Assembly (NCBI RefSeq): GCF_000826085.1
Contig: NZ_CCYM01000002.1
Coordinates: 620,001-684,000, forward strand
DNA length: 64,000 bases
DNA from: Nigerium massiliense
GTDB taxonomy: Bacteria; Actinomycetota; Actinomycetes; Propionibacteriales; Propionibacteriaceae
Reading direction: 5' to 3'
Position numbers and translations under genes: made by a program. The notes under the pieces are model-generated. The model made no database searches, was not told the origin of the DNA, and was given only the letters and a program-made list of their open reading frames with translations. This document shows positions 51,740-60,730 of the stretch, one piece after another; the stretch's first letter is position 1; each line of letters begins with the position of its first letter.

Positions 51740-53206
51740 ATGCAGGCGCTCCTCTTCAAGCTCCTCGACCGCATCTGGCCCGGTCACCCCGTCACCACGC
51801 GGGGCGTGTGGAGCCGCGTCCTGCCGGTGCTGTTGAACAACGCCCGGCTCACCGCGGCCTGCATCATCGCCTACCTGCTGACGGTGGTGCTTCCCAAACA
51901 GCCCGCGGACATGACCGGCACGCTGACCGCGCTGCTGGTGATGCAGGCGTCCGCCCAGAGCTCGGCCAAGATGGCCCTGGTTCGTGTGGGCGCGGTGCTC
52001 ACCGGCGTCGTCATCGCGCTCGGCGTCTCGGTGGCGTTCGGCCTGCACTGGTGGTCGTTGGCCATCGTGATCTTCTCGGCGCTGGTGTTGGCCAAGACGT
52101 TCCGGCTGGACGACCAGGCGCTCGAGGTCGCCATCTCCGGCATGCTCATCCTCGCCTCCGTAGGTCAGCCCGTCGCCGCCGAGCTGCGCGTCGTGAACAC
52201 GCTGATCGGTGCGGCCGTCGGCATGGTGTTCCCCCTGATCGTCCCGCCGGCGATCCCGGCCCGGCGCGCCGCCGGCTCGGTGCGTGACCTCGGGCGCCGG
52301 CTCAACGAGATCCTCTGTGAGACCGCGGGCCGGATGAACGAGACGTCCATCACCCGCGAGACCTGCGCGACGGGCCTGGACGATTTGCGCGACATCGACT
52401 CCCTCGTCCGCCGCGCGAACGGGCGCATCGAGGAGGTCGGCGACCTGCGCAAGTGGAACCCCCGCTCCATCGGCATCGCGAACGTGGCGCCCCTGCTGCA
52501 GACGGGCACCGACACCCTCGACCGCTGCGTCCTCGCGTGCCGCGTCCTGTTTCTGACGATCACCGAGGAGGCCCCCGAGGAGCAGACGCTCTACGACGGC
52601 TTCGGCGACGACATCAGGCACGCCATCGCCGACACCCTGACCGCGATCGGCGGCTCCGTGGACGCCTACAGCGCCCTCATTCAGGCCGAGGCCGGCGGCT
52701 ACGAGTCGGACGCCGAGCGGCTCTTCGAGGAATGCGTCGCTTCCGCCCACGCATGCCGCAAGCAGCTGACGGACCTGGTCGCCTCGTCCCCGCACGACAC
52801 CGAGGGTTGGATGCTGCACGGGTCGATCCTCACCGCGTTCGACCGCATCCTCGACTACCTCGACGTCGAGGCGCGGCTGCGCGCGAGCCAGGCGTGGCGG
52901 ACGTCCCAGGAGGGGCTGGCCGTCCCGGACGACTTCTGGCGCTCCACGCGGCTGACCCTGCTGCAGCGCCGGCGCACGCGCCGCAGGATCCTCGCCGAGC
53001 GGGCGCCCGACCCGGTCGTCCAGGCCGACTTCCTGGGCAACGACCAGGAGACGATGGTCATCCCCACCGTCAAGCCGCGCCGGCTCCGCCTGCCCGGGCT
53101 GTCCAGCAGCGCGTCGTCCGCCGGGACTGCCTCGTCCCCGAGCGAGCCGCCGGGCACGATCGAACCGACCCCGAAGGGCGATCCGGACGAGCCCACGGCC
53201 GGCTGA
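51740..53206 (+). CDS. FUSC/aromatic-acid-exporter-like membrane protein
   Basis: 488 aa. The N-terminal half has about five or six membrane helices (LTAACIIAYLLTVVLPK, SAKMALVRVGAVLTGVVIAL, WWSLAIVIFSALVLAKTF, VVNTLIGAAVGMVFPLIVPP) in the FUSC/ArAE pattern. The C-terminal half is cytoplasmic and helical, ending in a Ser/Pro-rich tail. Members export aromatic acids or similar compounds. ATG 51740 has GGAGG immediately upstream and an AACACT hexamer seven bases before it. Confidence 0.82.
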   Translation: MQALLFKLLDRIWPGHPVTTRGVWSRVLPVLLNNARLTAACIIAYLLTVVLPKQPADMTGTLTALLVMQASAQSSAKMALVRVGAVLTGVVIALGVSVAFGLHWWSLAIVIFSALVLAKTFRLDDQALEVAISGMLILASVGQPVAAELRVVNTLIGAAVGMVFPLIVPPAIPARRAAGSVRDLGRRLNEILCETAGRMNETSITRETCATGLDDLRDIDSLVRRANGRIEEVGDLRKWNPRSIGIANVAPLLQTGTDTLDRCVLACRVLFLTITEEAPEEQTLYDGFGDDIRHAIADTLTAIGGSVDAYSALIQAEAGGYESDAERLFEECVASAHACRKQLTDLVASSPHDTEGWMLHGSILTAFDRILDYLDVEARLRASQAWRTSQEGLAVPDDFWRSTRLTLLQRRRTRRRILAERAPDPVVQADFLGNDQETMVIPTVKPRRLRLPGLSSSASSAGTASSPSEPPGTIEPTPKGDPDEPTAG

Positions 53207-53318
53207 TCCTGGATCAAACAGGGCTCCAGTCCGCAACCCAAGCGTGATGCCCTCGCTTAGCCGCCGGTTTCCGCCGCGCTCTAGGCTGGGCACGGTAGTT
53301 GCGTCTTCAAGGAGAGTC

Positions 53319-55070
53319 ATGGAACTGGCAGAACAGATCGTTTCTCAGCTTCAGGCCGCTGGCGTCCGCCGTATCTACGGCATCGTCGGCGACTCGCTGA
53401 ACCCCATCGTGGACGCTGTGCGCCGCACGGGCGGGCCCAGCAAGCCGGACGGTATCCAATGGGTGCACGTCCGCCACGAGGAGGCGGCCGCGTTCATGGC
53501 CTCCGCGGACGCGCAGCTGACGGGCGAGCTGGCGGTCTGCGCCGGCTCGTGCGGCCCGGGCAACCTGCACCTCATCAACGGCCTCTACGACGCCAACCGC
53601 TCGGGCGCGCCGGTGCTCGCGATCGCCTCCCACATCCCGAGCCCGCAGATCGGCACGGGCTACTTCCAGGAGACGCACCCCGACCGGCTGTTCACCGAGT
53701 GCTCGGTGTTCTCCGAGATGATCACCAGCGCCGACCAGAGCCCCCGCATCGTCGACTCCGCCATGCACCACGCGATCGCCAAGCAGGGCGTCGCCGTCAT
53801 CACGCTCCCCGGCGACGTCGCCCAGAACGAGGTCACCAAGGACGCCCCGGCCTGGCGCGATGTCGTGGAGCCGACGCTCGTCCCGGACGCCGGGGCCGTC
53901 GCGGAACTCGTCTCGATGATCGATGCCGCCGACAAGGTCGCGATCTTCGCGGGCCTCGGCGCCCGCGGATCCCGCGAGAAGATCGTCGCGCTGGCCGACA
54001 AGCTGGGCGCCCCGGTCGGCCACTCGCTGCGCGGCAAGGACTTCGTCCAGGACGAGAACCCCTTCGACGTCGGCATGACGGGCCTGCTCGGCTACGGCGC
54101 GGCGGCGGCCGGCATGAACGATGCGGACCTGCTGCTCCTGCTCGGCACGGACTTCCCCTACGACCAGTTCCTGCCCGGCACCAAGACCGTCCAGATCGAT
54201 CGGGACGCCGCGGTCATCGGACGCCGCACCCCGGTCGACCTGGGGATCGCCGCCGACCTCGCCCCGACGCTCGACCTGGTGCTCAAGGCCGTGAAGCCGA
54301 AGAAGTCCCGCAAGTTCCTGCGCGACACGCTCAAGAAGCACGATCGCCTGATGGGCGGCACGAACGCGTACACCAAGAACGTCAAGAAGATGAAGCCCAT
54401 CCACCCGGAGTACGTCGCGGCCGTCCTCGACGAGCTCGCGGCGCCGGACGCGATCTTCACCGCCGACACCGGCATGTGCAACGTCTGGACGGCGCGCTAC
54501 CTGCACACCAACGACAACCGGCGGCTCATCGGCTCGTTCAAGCACGGGTCGATGGCCAACGCGCTGCCTCAGGCGCTCGGCGCCCAGTTCGCCTACCCCG
54601 ATCGCCAGGTCATCTCCGTCTCGGGTGACGGCGGCCTGTCGATGCTGCTCGGTGAGCTCGTCACCGCCGCGATGTACCAGCTGCCGGTGACGATCCTGGC
54701 CTTCAACAACTCCACGCTCGGCATGGTGCGCCTCGAGATGCTGGTGGACGGCCTGCCCGACTTCGGCACCGACGTCCCCGACGTCAGCTACGCCAAGGTC
54801 GCCGAGGCGCTGGGCTTCCACGCCGAGCGCGTCACCGAGGCCAAGGACGTCTACAAGGCCCTCAACGACGCGCTGAACCACAAGGGCCCGTCGCTCGTTG
54901 AGGTGATGACCGACCCGGACGCCCTCTCCCTCCCCCCGGCCGTCACCGGCGAGCAGCTCATCGGGTTCGCGACCGCGATGAGCAAGATCGTGCTCGGCGG
55001 CGGCGCCGGCGAGGTCATCTCGATGGCGAAGTCGAACCTGCGCAACATCCCGCGGGAATGGAAGCTCTGA
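53319..55070 (+). CDS. poxB: Pyruvate:quinone oxidoreductase (PoxB-type, ThDP/FAD-dependent)
   Basis: 583 aa peripheral membrane flavoprotein converting pyruvate to acetate and CO2 with electrons to the quinone pool. ThDP pyrimidine-domain glutamate lies in HVRHEEAAAFMAS; CAGSCGPGNLHLINGLYDAN and the FAD domain (IFAGLGARGS, GLLGYGAAAAGM) follow; the ThDP-diphosphate motif is GDGGLSMLLGELV ... FNNSTLGMV. The short C-terminal helix (GEVISMAKSNLRNIP) resembles the PoxB lipid-binding tail. AAGGAGA precedes ATG 53319. Acetolactate synthase and oxalyl-CoA decarboxylase are less likely given the C-terminus. Confidence 0.92.
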   Translation: MELAEQIVSQLQAAGVRRIYGIVGDSLNPIVDAVRRTGGPSKPDGIQWVHVRHEEAAAFMASADAQLTGELAVCAGSCGPGNLHLINGLYDANRSGAPVLAIASHIPSPQIGTGYFQETHPDRLFTECSVFSEMITSADQSPRIVDSAMHHAIAKQGVAVITLPGDVAQNEVTKDAPAWRDVVEPTLVPDAGAVAELVSMIDAADKVAIFAGLGARGSREKIVALADKLGAPVGHSLRGKDFVQDENPFDVGMTGLLGYGAAAAGMNDADLLLLLGTDFPYDQFLPGTKTVQIDRDAAVIGRRTPVDLGIAADLAPTLDLVLKAVKPKKSRKFLRDTLKKHDRLMGGTNAYTKNVKKMKPIHPEYVAAVLDELAAPDAIFTADTGMCNVWTARYLHTNDNRRLIGSFKHGSMANALPQALGAQFAYPDRQVISVSGDGGLSMLLGELVTAAMYQLPVTILAFNNSTLGMVRLEMLVDGLPDFGTDVPDVSYAKVAEALGFHAERVTEAKDVYKALNDALNHKGPSLVEVMTDPDALSLPPAVTGEQLIGFATAMSKIVLGGGAGEVISMAKSNLRNIPREWKL

Positions 55071-55114
55071 TCGTTCCTGGCGGATGAAAGCGTCGATCGC
55101 TACCGCGATCGCCC

Positions 55115-55146
55115 CGGCCGGGGCGTCCTCGTGGGCGCCCCGGCCG
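55115..55146 (+). terminator. Hairpin terminator after poxB
   Basis: 11-bp perfect stem (55115-55125 with 55136-55146) around a 10-base loop. A second short hairpin (CGATCGC-TACC-GCGATCG, 55094-55111) lies just upstream. Confidence 0.65.
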
Positions 55147-55215
55147 CTGCATCTCCGCCGACTTGACCTTGTCAAAAGCTGGAGCGCGCTCCCTTGAGTT
55201 CCGGCCGGCAGCGTG

Positions 55216-55221
55216 CAGGGT
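55216..55221 (+). promoter_or_regulatory. Putative -10 element (CAGGGT) for leaderless POT transporter mRNA
   Basis: CAGGGT ends six bases before GTG 55228; the match to TANNNT is imperfect. Confidence 0.35.
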
Positions 55222-55227
55222 AGACGG

Positions 55228-56757
55228 GTGACTCCTGACAACTCCATCGACCCCGCGGCCCCCCGCTCCAGCTCGGCGACCTCCGCGCACGCCCGGCCCA
55301 CAGCGGAGCGCGCCACGGACCGTAACCCCTCCGGGCGCACCTTCATGGGCCAGCCCGGACCGCTGCTCAATCTGTTCAACGTCGAGCTGTGGGAGCGGTT
55401 CTCTTTCTACGGCATGCAGGGGATCCTGCTGCTCTACATGTACTTCCAGGCCACCGAGGGCGGCCTCGGCATCGACAAGCACGTCGCGACCGGCGTCGTC
55501 GGCGCGTACGGCGGCATGGTCTACGTCTTCTCGATCGTCGGCGGCTGGGTCGCCGACCGGCTGCTCGGCTCCGAACGGACGATGTTCCTCAGCGCCATCT
55601 CCATCATGGCCGGCCACATCTCACTCGCTCTCGTTCCGGGCGTCCCGGGACTGGTCCTCGGCCTCGTCCTCGTGGCCGTCGGCTCCGGCGGACTGAAGGC
55701 GAACATCACCAACCTGGTCGGCAACCTGTACGACCGCACCGACCCCCGCCGGGACGCCGGCTTCTCGATCTTCTACATGGGCGTCAACATCGGCGGCCTG
55801 ATCGGCCCCCTGCTGACCGGCCTGGTCCAGCAGGCGTGGGGCTTCCACTTCGGCTTCGGGCTGGCCGCGATCGGCATGGCGATCGGCCTGATCCAGTACA
55901 TGGTCGCCCGCAAGGACCTCCCCACGACCGTCCAGCGCGTCCCCGACCCGCTGCCGCGCAGCCAGTACGGCCGCTGGGTCGGCATCGCCGTCGGCGCGCT
56001 CGCCCTCGTCGGCGTCCTGGTGGCCACCGGGCTGATCAACGCCGACAACCTGAGCACCGCCGTCATCACCCTGTCCGCCGTCGCGGCCGTGGCGATCTTC
56101 GCGGTGATCCTGCGGTCGTCGAAGACCACCCCCGACGAGCACAGCCGCGTGCTGGCGTTCATCCCGTTGTTCATCGGGTCCGCGGCGTTCTTCGCCCTGT
56201 TCCAGCAGCAGTTCACGGTCATCACGCTCTACTCCGACACCCGCCTCGACCGGGTGGTCGGCGGCTGGGAGATGCCGATCCCGTGGGTGCAGTCGTTCAA
56301 CCCGATGTTCATCATCATCCTGTCGCCGCTGTTCGCGCTGCTGTGGACGAAGCTGGGTCGCCGTCAGCCGAGCACGCCCGTGAAGTTCGGGATCGGCATC
56401 GCGCTGATGGGCTCGGCGTTCCTGCTGTTCCTGCCGATGGTCGGGACGCCCCGCGTGCCCGTCCTGTGGGTGGCGCTGATCCTGCTGGTCGCCACGCTGG
56501 GCGAGCTGCTCGTCTCCCCCGTCGGGCTGTCGCTGTCGACGAAGCTCGCCCCGGCCGCGTTCCCGGTGATGATGGTCTCGCTGTACTACCTGTCCGCCGC
56601 GCTGGGCACCGCGGCCGCGGGCGCGCTGGCCGGCTTCTACTCGGCTGACGCCGAGGCGTCCTACTTCGGGGTGCTCGGCGGCGTCACCATCGCGATCGGC
56701 CTGGTCATGCTGGCGATCTCCAAGCCGGTGCACAAGGCGATGCGCGGCATCAACTGA
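55228..56757 (+). CDS. POT/PTR2-family proton-coupled di/tripeptide transporter (DtpT-like)
   Basis: 509 aa. A hydrophilic ~40-residue N-terminus precedes about 14 helices. The proton-coupling motif is VELWERFSFYGMQGILLLYM (ExxERFxYY type), and the PTR2 signature is DAGFSIFYMGVNIGGLIGPL. FALFQQQFTVITLYSD is also typical. It imports small peptides by proton symport. GTG 55228 is preferred over the in-frame GTG at 55213 because of the -10 hexamer six bases upstream. It adds a third peptide-uptake route to this window. Confidence 0.92.
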   Translation: MTPDNSIDPAAPRSSSATSAHARPTAERATDRNPSGRTFMGQPGPLLNLFNVELWERFSFYGMQGILLLYMYFQATEGGLGIDKHVATGVVGAYGGMVYVFSIVGGWVADRLLGSERTMFLSAISIMAGHISLALVPGVPGLVLGLVLVAVGSGGLKANITNLVGNLYDRTDPRRDAGFSIFYMGVNIGGLIGPLLTGLVQQAWGFHFGFGLAAIGMAIGLIQYMVARKDLPTTVQRVPDPLPRSQYGRWVGIAVGALALVGVLVATGLINADNLSTAVITLSAVAAVAIFAVILRSSKTTPDEHSRVLAFIPLFIGSAAFFALFQQQFTVITLYSDTRLDRVVGGWEMPIPWVQSFNPMFIIILSPLFALLWTKLGRRQPSTPVKFGIGIALMGSAFLLFLPMVGTPRVPVLWVALILLVATLGELLVSPVGLSLSTKLAPAAFPVMMVSLYYLSAALGTAAAGALAGFYSADAEASYFGVLGGVTIAIGLVMLAISKPVHKAMRGIN

Positions 56758-56861
56758 CCGGGGCGTCCGCCCTCGGCTGGGCAACGATCGAGGGCGTCGC
56801 GTCCCTGCGCCCGGCTTCTCCCACGGCTGGTTGCGCACCCCGGGGGTGTCCAGCAACGAGC

Positions 56862-56980
56862 CATAACGGGATTATCCTGCCACTAGCTCATCGTCCCTCC
56901 CGCGCGGGCGGACGAATCCCCTTGTGAGCGTCACATGCGATTATTCACCCGCCAGCGAGTGGCAGGATAATCCCGTTATG
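56862..56980. repeat. 23-bp perfect inverted repeats flanking a 73-bp core
   Basis: Left arm 56862-56884 and right arm 56958-56980 are exact reverse complements of 23 bases; three further bases pair inward after one mismatch. Each arm, read outward, contains GATAAT, six bases (CCCGTT), then ATG, i.e. the leaderless promoter-start geometry seen elsewhere here. GCC flanks both ends if the repeat is trimmed to ATAACGGG...CCCGTTAT. It could be a MITE-like element or a pair of divergent promoter modules around an invertible core. Confidence 0.8.
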
Positions 56981-57018
56981 CCGGGTAGAGGGCCCACCGA
57001 GCCCTCTCAGAAACGCGA

Positions 57019-57225
57019 TTCCTCACCCGCGAGGGGCCGCGACCGCATCGACGCGGTGGAAAACTTGCCGGTTCACGGTTCCTCAACCGCGAGGGGCCGC
57101 GATCCGTACGATGTTCTTCGGCATCCGGGCCGTCCGCGGTTCCTCAACGGCCGGGGAGCCTCGTTCCGTGCGGCGTTCTTCGGCCTCCGGAACGTCCGCG
57201 GGTCCTCAACCGCGAGGGGCCGCGA
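57019..57225. repeat. Degenerate array of four ~24-bp repeats at ~61-bp period
   Basis: Core TTCCTCAACCGCGAGGGGCC plus GCGA occurs at 57019-57042, 57079-57102, 57140-57163 (diverged) and 57202-57225. Intervals between repeats are 36, 37 and 38 bases. The second and third intervals resemble each other, so this is a ~61-bp tandem repeat rather than a typical spacer array. Confidence 0.75.
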
Positions 57226-57274
57226 GACGAACCTCAAGGCCCGATGAGGGCGCCGAGTACTCGCGAACCGTCGG

Positions 57275-58156
57275 TCAGATCAGGTGTCGGGGGGACGTTC
57301 CGCGAAACTCGTACACCTCGCGGCCGCGCACGCCCGGATCGGCCGCGAACACCGAGCCGGAGGCGTCCTCCTCGCCCGGGACGCCCTTGCGGGACGTCGT
57401 GATGAACAGGGTGCGGCGGTCCGGGCCGCCGAACGCGCAGGCGGTGACGTTCGGTGCGGGCACCTCGACCTCGAACGTGAGCTCGCCCTCCGGCGTGTAA
57501 CGACGGACGAGCCCGGCGCCGTTCAGGGCGATCCACAGGCCCCCCTCGGAGTCGACGCACAACCCGTCGGGGCGGCCGGGGGCGTCCTCGAACGACAGGA
57601 GCGTCCGGCGGCCCGTGAGCCCGTAGGTGCGGTCGTAATCGAAGACGAGGGTGCGGTTGAGCCCGGTGTCGTTGAGGTAGACGGTCGTCCCGTCCTGCGA
57701 CCAGGCCAGCCCATTCGACGTCGTCAGATCGAACACGACGGGCAACGGCCCGCTCGATTCGGAACCGACGCGGTACAAGAACCCGATGCCCGGCTCCCCC
57801 TCGTAGCCGGTCGTGCCGGCGTAGAACCGCCCGTCGGGATCGCACGCGCCGTCATTGAAGCGCTGCCGGGCGTCGGCGAACACCTCGCGCCAGGCGGCCA
57901 GGTCGCTGAGGTCGTCGCGGGCGGCCAGGGCGAGGCCCCGCTCGGTGGCGACGATCGCGCCGCCGCCGGCCCGCGGGCGCAGGCACGCCGCGACCGAGGA
58001 GCCGACCGAGGTGCGGGTGATGGTCGCGTCCGCGAAGTCGATGGTGAGGATGTCGCCCGCGAACAGGTCGACGCACCGGAGCACGTCCAAGCGCGGCCAC
58101 CACACCGGGCTCTCCGCGTGATGGGCGATGACGTCGGTCACACGCTCGGCCCTCAT
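57275..58156 (-). CDS. SMP-30/gluconolactonase-family protein
   Basis: 293 aa six-bladed beta-propeller. Metal-site segments: Glu in HHAESPVWWPR, Asn in RFNDGACDPDGRFYAGT, Asn/Asp in TTSNGLAWSQDGTTVYLND and APGRPDGLCVDSEGGLWIAL. Family members hydrolyse sugar lactones. No signal peptide, so it acts in the cytoplasm, perhaps downstream of sugar dehydrogenases such as those at 19-22 kb (inference). ATG 58156 gives the standard N-terminus; divergent from sdaA. Confidence 0.88.
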   Translation of the reverse strand: MRAERVTDVIAHHAESPVWWPRLDVLRCVDLFAGDILTIDFADATITRTSVGSSVAACLRPRAGGGAIVATERGLALAARDDLSDLAAWREVFADARQRFNDGACDPDGRFYAGTTGYEGEPGIGFLYRVGSESSGPLPVVFDLTTSNGLAWSQDGTTVYLNDTGLNRTLVFDYDRTYGLTGRRTLLSFEDAPGRPDGLCVDSEGGLWIALNGAGLVRRYTPEGELTFEVEVPAPNVTACAFGGPDRRTLFITTSRKGVPGEEDASGSVFAADPGVRGREVYEFRGTSPRHLI

Positions 58157-58305
58157 GAGAGGGAAAACTACAAGGTTGGCGACGCCCTGCACAGTGGGCG
58201 AGCGGGAATGAGTTGTTCCCGTCGTCCCACGCGGGTTCGCCCGGACGTCCCCAGGCCGCCGCCCAACCGTCACCTCAGGGTGAGTCGCGGCGCCGGACGT
58301 GCGTG

Positions 58306-58311
58306 TACCTT
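58306..58311 (+). promoter_or_regulatory. Putative -10 element (TACCTT) for leaderless sdaA mRNA
   Basis: TACCTT ends six bases before ATG 58318; no ribosome site is visible. Confidence 0.4.
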
Positions 58312-58317
58312 GCTCCC

Positions 58318-59688
58318 ATGAGCCTGAGCGTGTTCGACCTGTTCAGCATCGGGATCGGGCCGTCGTCCTCCCACACGGTCGGCCCGATGCGTGCGGCGGC
58401 GCGGTTCCTTCGGACGTTGCGCGACGACGGCGTCCTGGCCGAGGTGACCGCCGTGCGGGCGGAGCTCTTCGGCTCGCTCGGTGCCACGGGACACGGTCAC
58501 GGCAGCGCGACCGCTGTCGTCCTGGGGCTGCTCGGCGAACTGCCCGAAGAGGTCGACCCCCGCGCGGTGCAGCGTCAGGTCGCGGACGTCCGCACCCGCA
58601 AACGTCTTGCGCTCGGCCGCGAGCACGAGATCGACTTCGACCCCGAGGTCGACATCGTCCTGTACCGCAACAAGACGTTGCCCCTGCACCCCAACGGCAT
58701 GACGTTCACCGCGTCGTCGGCGACGGGCGTCCTCGAGCAGCGCACCTACTACTCCGTGGGCGGCGGCTTCGTCGTGACCGACGACGCGGACGGCAACAGC
58801 CGCATCGCCCCGGACGACACCGACGTCCCCTACCCCTTCTTCACCGGCGACGAGTTGCTCGAGATCTGCGCCGACACCGGCAAGTCCATCGCCCGCATCT
58901 CCCTCGACAACGAGCTGGCGTGGCGCTCCCAGGATGAGGTCGAGCAGGGCCTGCTGACGATCTGGGGCGTCATGCAGGAGTGCGTGGCCAACGGCATGGA
59001 GAACGAGGGCGTCCTGCCGGGCGGCCTGCGCGTTCCCCGCCGCGCGCCCGCCCTGTACAACAAGCTGCAGGTCGAGGGTGCCAGCGAGGACCCGCTGCGC
59101 GGCATGGACTGGATCGAGCTGTACGCCCTGGCCGTCAACGAGGAGAACGCCTCCGGTGGCCGCATCGTCACGGCGCCGACGAACGGGGCGGCGGGCATCA
59201 TCCCCGCGGTGTTGCACTACTACCGCGACTTCGTGCCGGGCGCGAACGATCGCGGCGTCATCCGTTTCCTGCTGACGGCGGGCGCGATCGGCATGATCTT
59301 CAAGAACGCGGCGTCCATCAGCGGCGCCGAGGTGGGCTGCCAGGGCGAGGTCGGCTCGGCTTGCTCGATGGCCGCCGCCGGCATGGCCGCCGTGTTGGGC
59401 GGGACGCCGCGACAGATCGAGAACGCCGCCGAGATCGGCATGGAGCACAACCTCGGGCTCACGTGCGATCCCGTGGGCGGGCTGGTGCAGATCCCGTGCA
59501 TCGAGCGCAACGCGATCGCGTCCGTGAAAGCCGTCGCCGCAGCCCGCACCGCCCTGCGCGGCGATGGCTCACACCTGGTCAGCCTCGACAAGGTCGTCAA
59601 GACGATGCGCGAGACCGGTCTTGACATGAAGGTGAAGTACAAGGAGACGGCCCGCGGCGGCCTCGCCGTGAACGTCATCGAGTGCTGA
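58318..59688 (+). CDS. sdaA: L-serine ammonia-lyase (L-serine dehydratase), iron-sulfur type
   Basis: 456 aa single-chain enzyme deaminating L-serine to pyruvate. N-terminal beta domain: [20 protein letters not shown] and [21 protein letters not shown]-terminal alpha domain: [22 protein letters not shown] segment ([20 protein letters not shown]), cluster cysteines C341 ([13 protein letters not shown]), C383 (GLTCDPVGG) and C394 (IPCIERNA). Together with Tdh-Kbl and PoxB it fits amino-acid-to-pyruvate-to-acetate metabolism. ATG 58318 is chosen from homology and the -10 hexamer. Confidence 0.94.
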   Translation: MSLSVFDLFSIGIGPSSSHTVGPMRAAARFLRTLRDDGVLAEVTAVRAELFGSLGATGHGHGSATAVVLGLLGELPEEVDPRAVQRQVADVRTRKRLALGREHEIDFDPEVDIVLYRNKTLPLHPNGMTFTASSATGVLEQRTYYSVGGGFVVTDDADGNSRIAPDDTDVPYPFFTGDELLEICADTGKSIARISLDNELAWRSQDEVEQGLLTIWGVMQECVANGMENEGVLPGGLRVPRRAPALYNKLQVEGASEDPLRGMDWIELYALAVNEENASGGRIVTAPTNGAAGIIPAVLHYYRDFVPGANDRGVIRFLLTAGAIGMIFKNAASISGAEVGCQGEVGSACSMAAAGMAAVLGGTPRQIENAAEIGMEHNLGLTCDPVGGLVQIPCIERNAIASVKAVAAARTALRGDGSHLVSLDKVVKTMRETGLDMKVKYKETARGGLAVNVIEC

Positions 59689-59839
59689 GGACGGCCGGGG
59701 TACAAAGCCGGTCGCGGCGCCCCTCCTGTCCAAGTCCGTCCCGCCGAGAGCGCTCTGACAAGCGGGAGGACCGTCATTTTCTGTGGTCAATCACCGTGAG
59801 ACGTGACCGGTGTACCGCGATTGAGGCAGACTGCATGAC

Positions 59840-60730
59840 ATGCGCGTGACTGAGGGAGTTCCGGGCCAGGAGGTCGAGGTCTGGATTCAGGACAAGGGCG
59901 GCACGAAACCTCAGCTCCGCGGCACCGTCGTCATCGAAGATCTGCGCGACGTGCTGACCTGCATCAGCAGCCGATCGGGAGCCAACGGGCCGCAGAGCCC
60001 CGTGACCCAATACATCCTGAAGCAGGCCGCGTCCCACCTCGCCGAGCGGCTGCTGGACGACGCCGGCCCGATCCGCGACGGCCGCGAGTCCGTCCCCCGC
60101 ACCCTGTCGGGGTCGCTCGGGCACCAGCCGTTCATCGAGTCCGTGCTGAACATGAGCCAGCACCAGATGCTGCGCCGCTGGCCGCTCGCCAACGACTGGT
60201 ACCAGGACGTCATCCACTACGTGATGCGGCCGTCCCGGTTCGACACCCAGACGCACATCGCCTTCGAGAACCTCCAGGCGTGGTCGGCCGGCTCCATGGG
60301 GGACTTCCTGAAGCGGTTCGCTGAGAACGCGTTCGACATGCACGACGACCCCAAGATCGTCCGCATGGCCGAGGCGCTCCAGTCGCTGTGGCCCGACTAC
60401 CCGCCGGTGCGGGACGCGATGATCGCCTACCGTCAGCAGGTGCGGGACATCTGGGTGCCGCTGTACGAGCGGGCGCTGCACCACTACGGGCTGACGCTGC
60501 GTCCCGGGGTCGAACTGTTCGACATGGCGTGGGCCTTCAACGCCGTGCAGAGCCGGGAGACGTTCGAGCGGCTGGCCGACCCGGCGATGCCGTTCCACAC
60601 GGCCGCCGACGGGACGCGCTGGACGATGACGGCCTGGACGGGCCTCATGATCCTGGCCGGCAGCGTCGTGGACGAGCAGGGCCGCATCCTCAGCCTCGAC
60701 GAACTGATCGCACGCCGCCCGGCTCAATGA
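59840..60730 (+). CDS. Uncharacterised protein, first gene of a four-gene operon
   Basis: 296 aa, no recognised domain. Soluble, mostly helical; Trp/Tyr/His-rich central part (DWYQDVIHYVMRPSRFDTQT, ENLQAWSAGSMGDFLKRF) and a C-terminal AWTGLMILAGSVVDEQGRIL segment faintly like TetR-type ligand domains, but no helix-turn-helix is evident at the N-terminus. The four-base ATGA overlap with the carboxylate-amine ligase gene shows coupled translation, so it probably works with or regulates that pathway. Confidence 0.75.
   Translation: MRVTEGVPGQEVEVWIQDKGGTKPQLRGTVVIEDLRDVLTCISSRSGANGPQSPVTQYILKQAASHLAERLLDDAGPIRDGRESVPRTLSGSLGHQPFIESVLNMSQHQMLRRWPLANDWYQDVIHYVMRPSRFDTQTHIAFENLQAWSAGSMGDFLKRFAENAFDMHDDPKIVRMAEALQSLWPDYPPVRDAMIAYRQQVRDIWVPLYERALHHYGLTLRPGVELFDMAWAFNAVQSRETFERLADPAMPFHTAADGTRWTMTAWTGLMILAGSVVDEQGRILSLDELIARRPAQ

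Larger units (their letters stand above)
56758..57274. other. 517-bp non-genic gap with an inverted-repeat element and a degenerate repeat array
   Basis: Lies between the stops of the convergent POT transporter and SMP-30 genes. It contains a 119-bp inverted-repeat element (56862-56980) and a four-unit repeat array (57019-57225). An open frame of 89 codons starts at ATG 56978 and crosses the array, but the repeat periods (60, 61, 62) do not keep frame, so coding is doubtful. Confidence 0.6.

Noticed and set aside
57019..57225. CRISPR array
   Set aside because: Only four cores, one diverged, two of three intervals similar to each other, no cas genes in the window. Kept as a repeat array and noted as a finding.
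56978..57247. 89-codon frame with SSTARGRD-like repeats
   Set aside because: Repeat periods of 60, 61 and 62 bases break frame at the third unit, so the repeat is conserved at DNA rather than protein level. Not listed as a gene.
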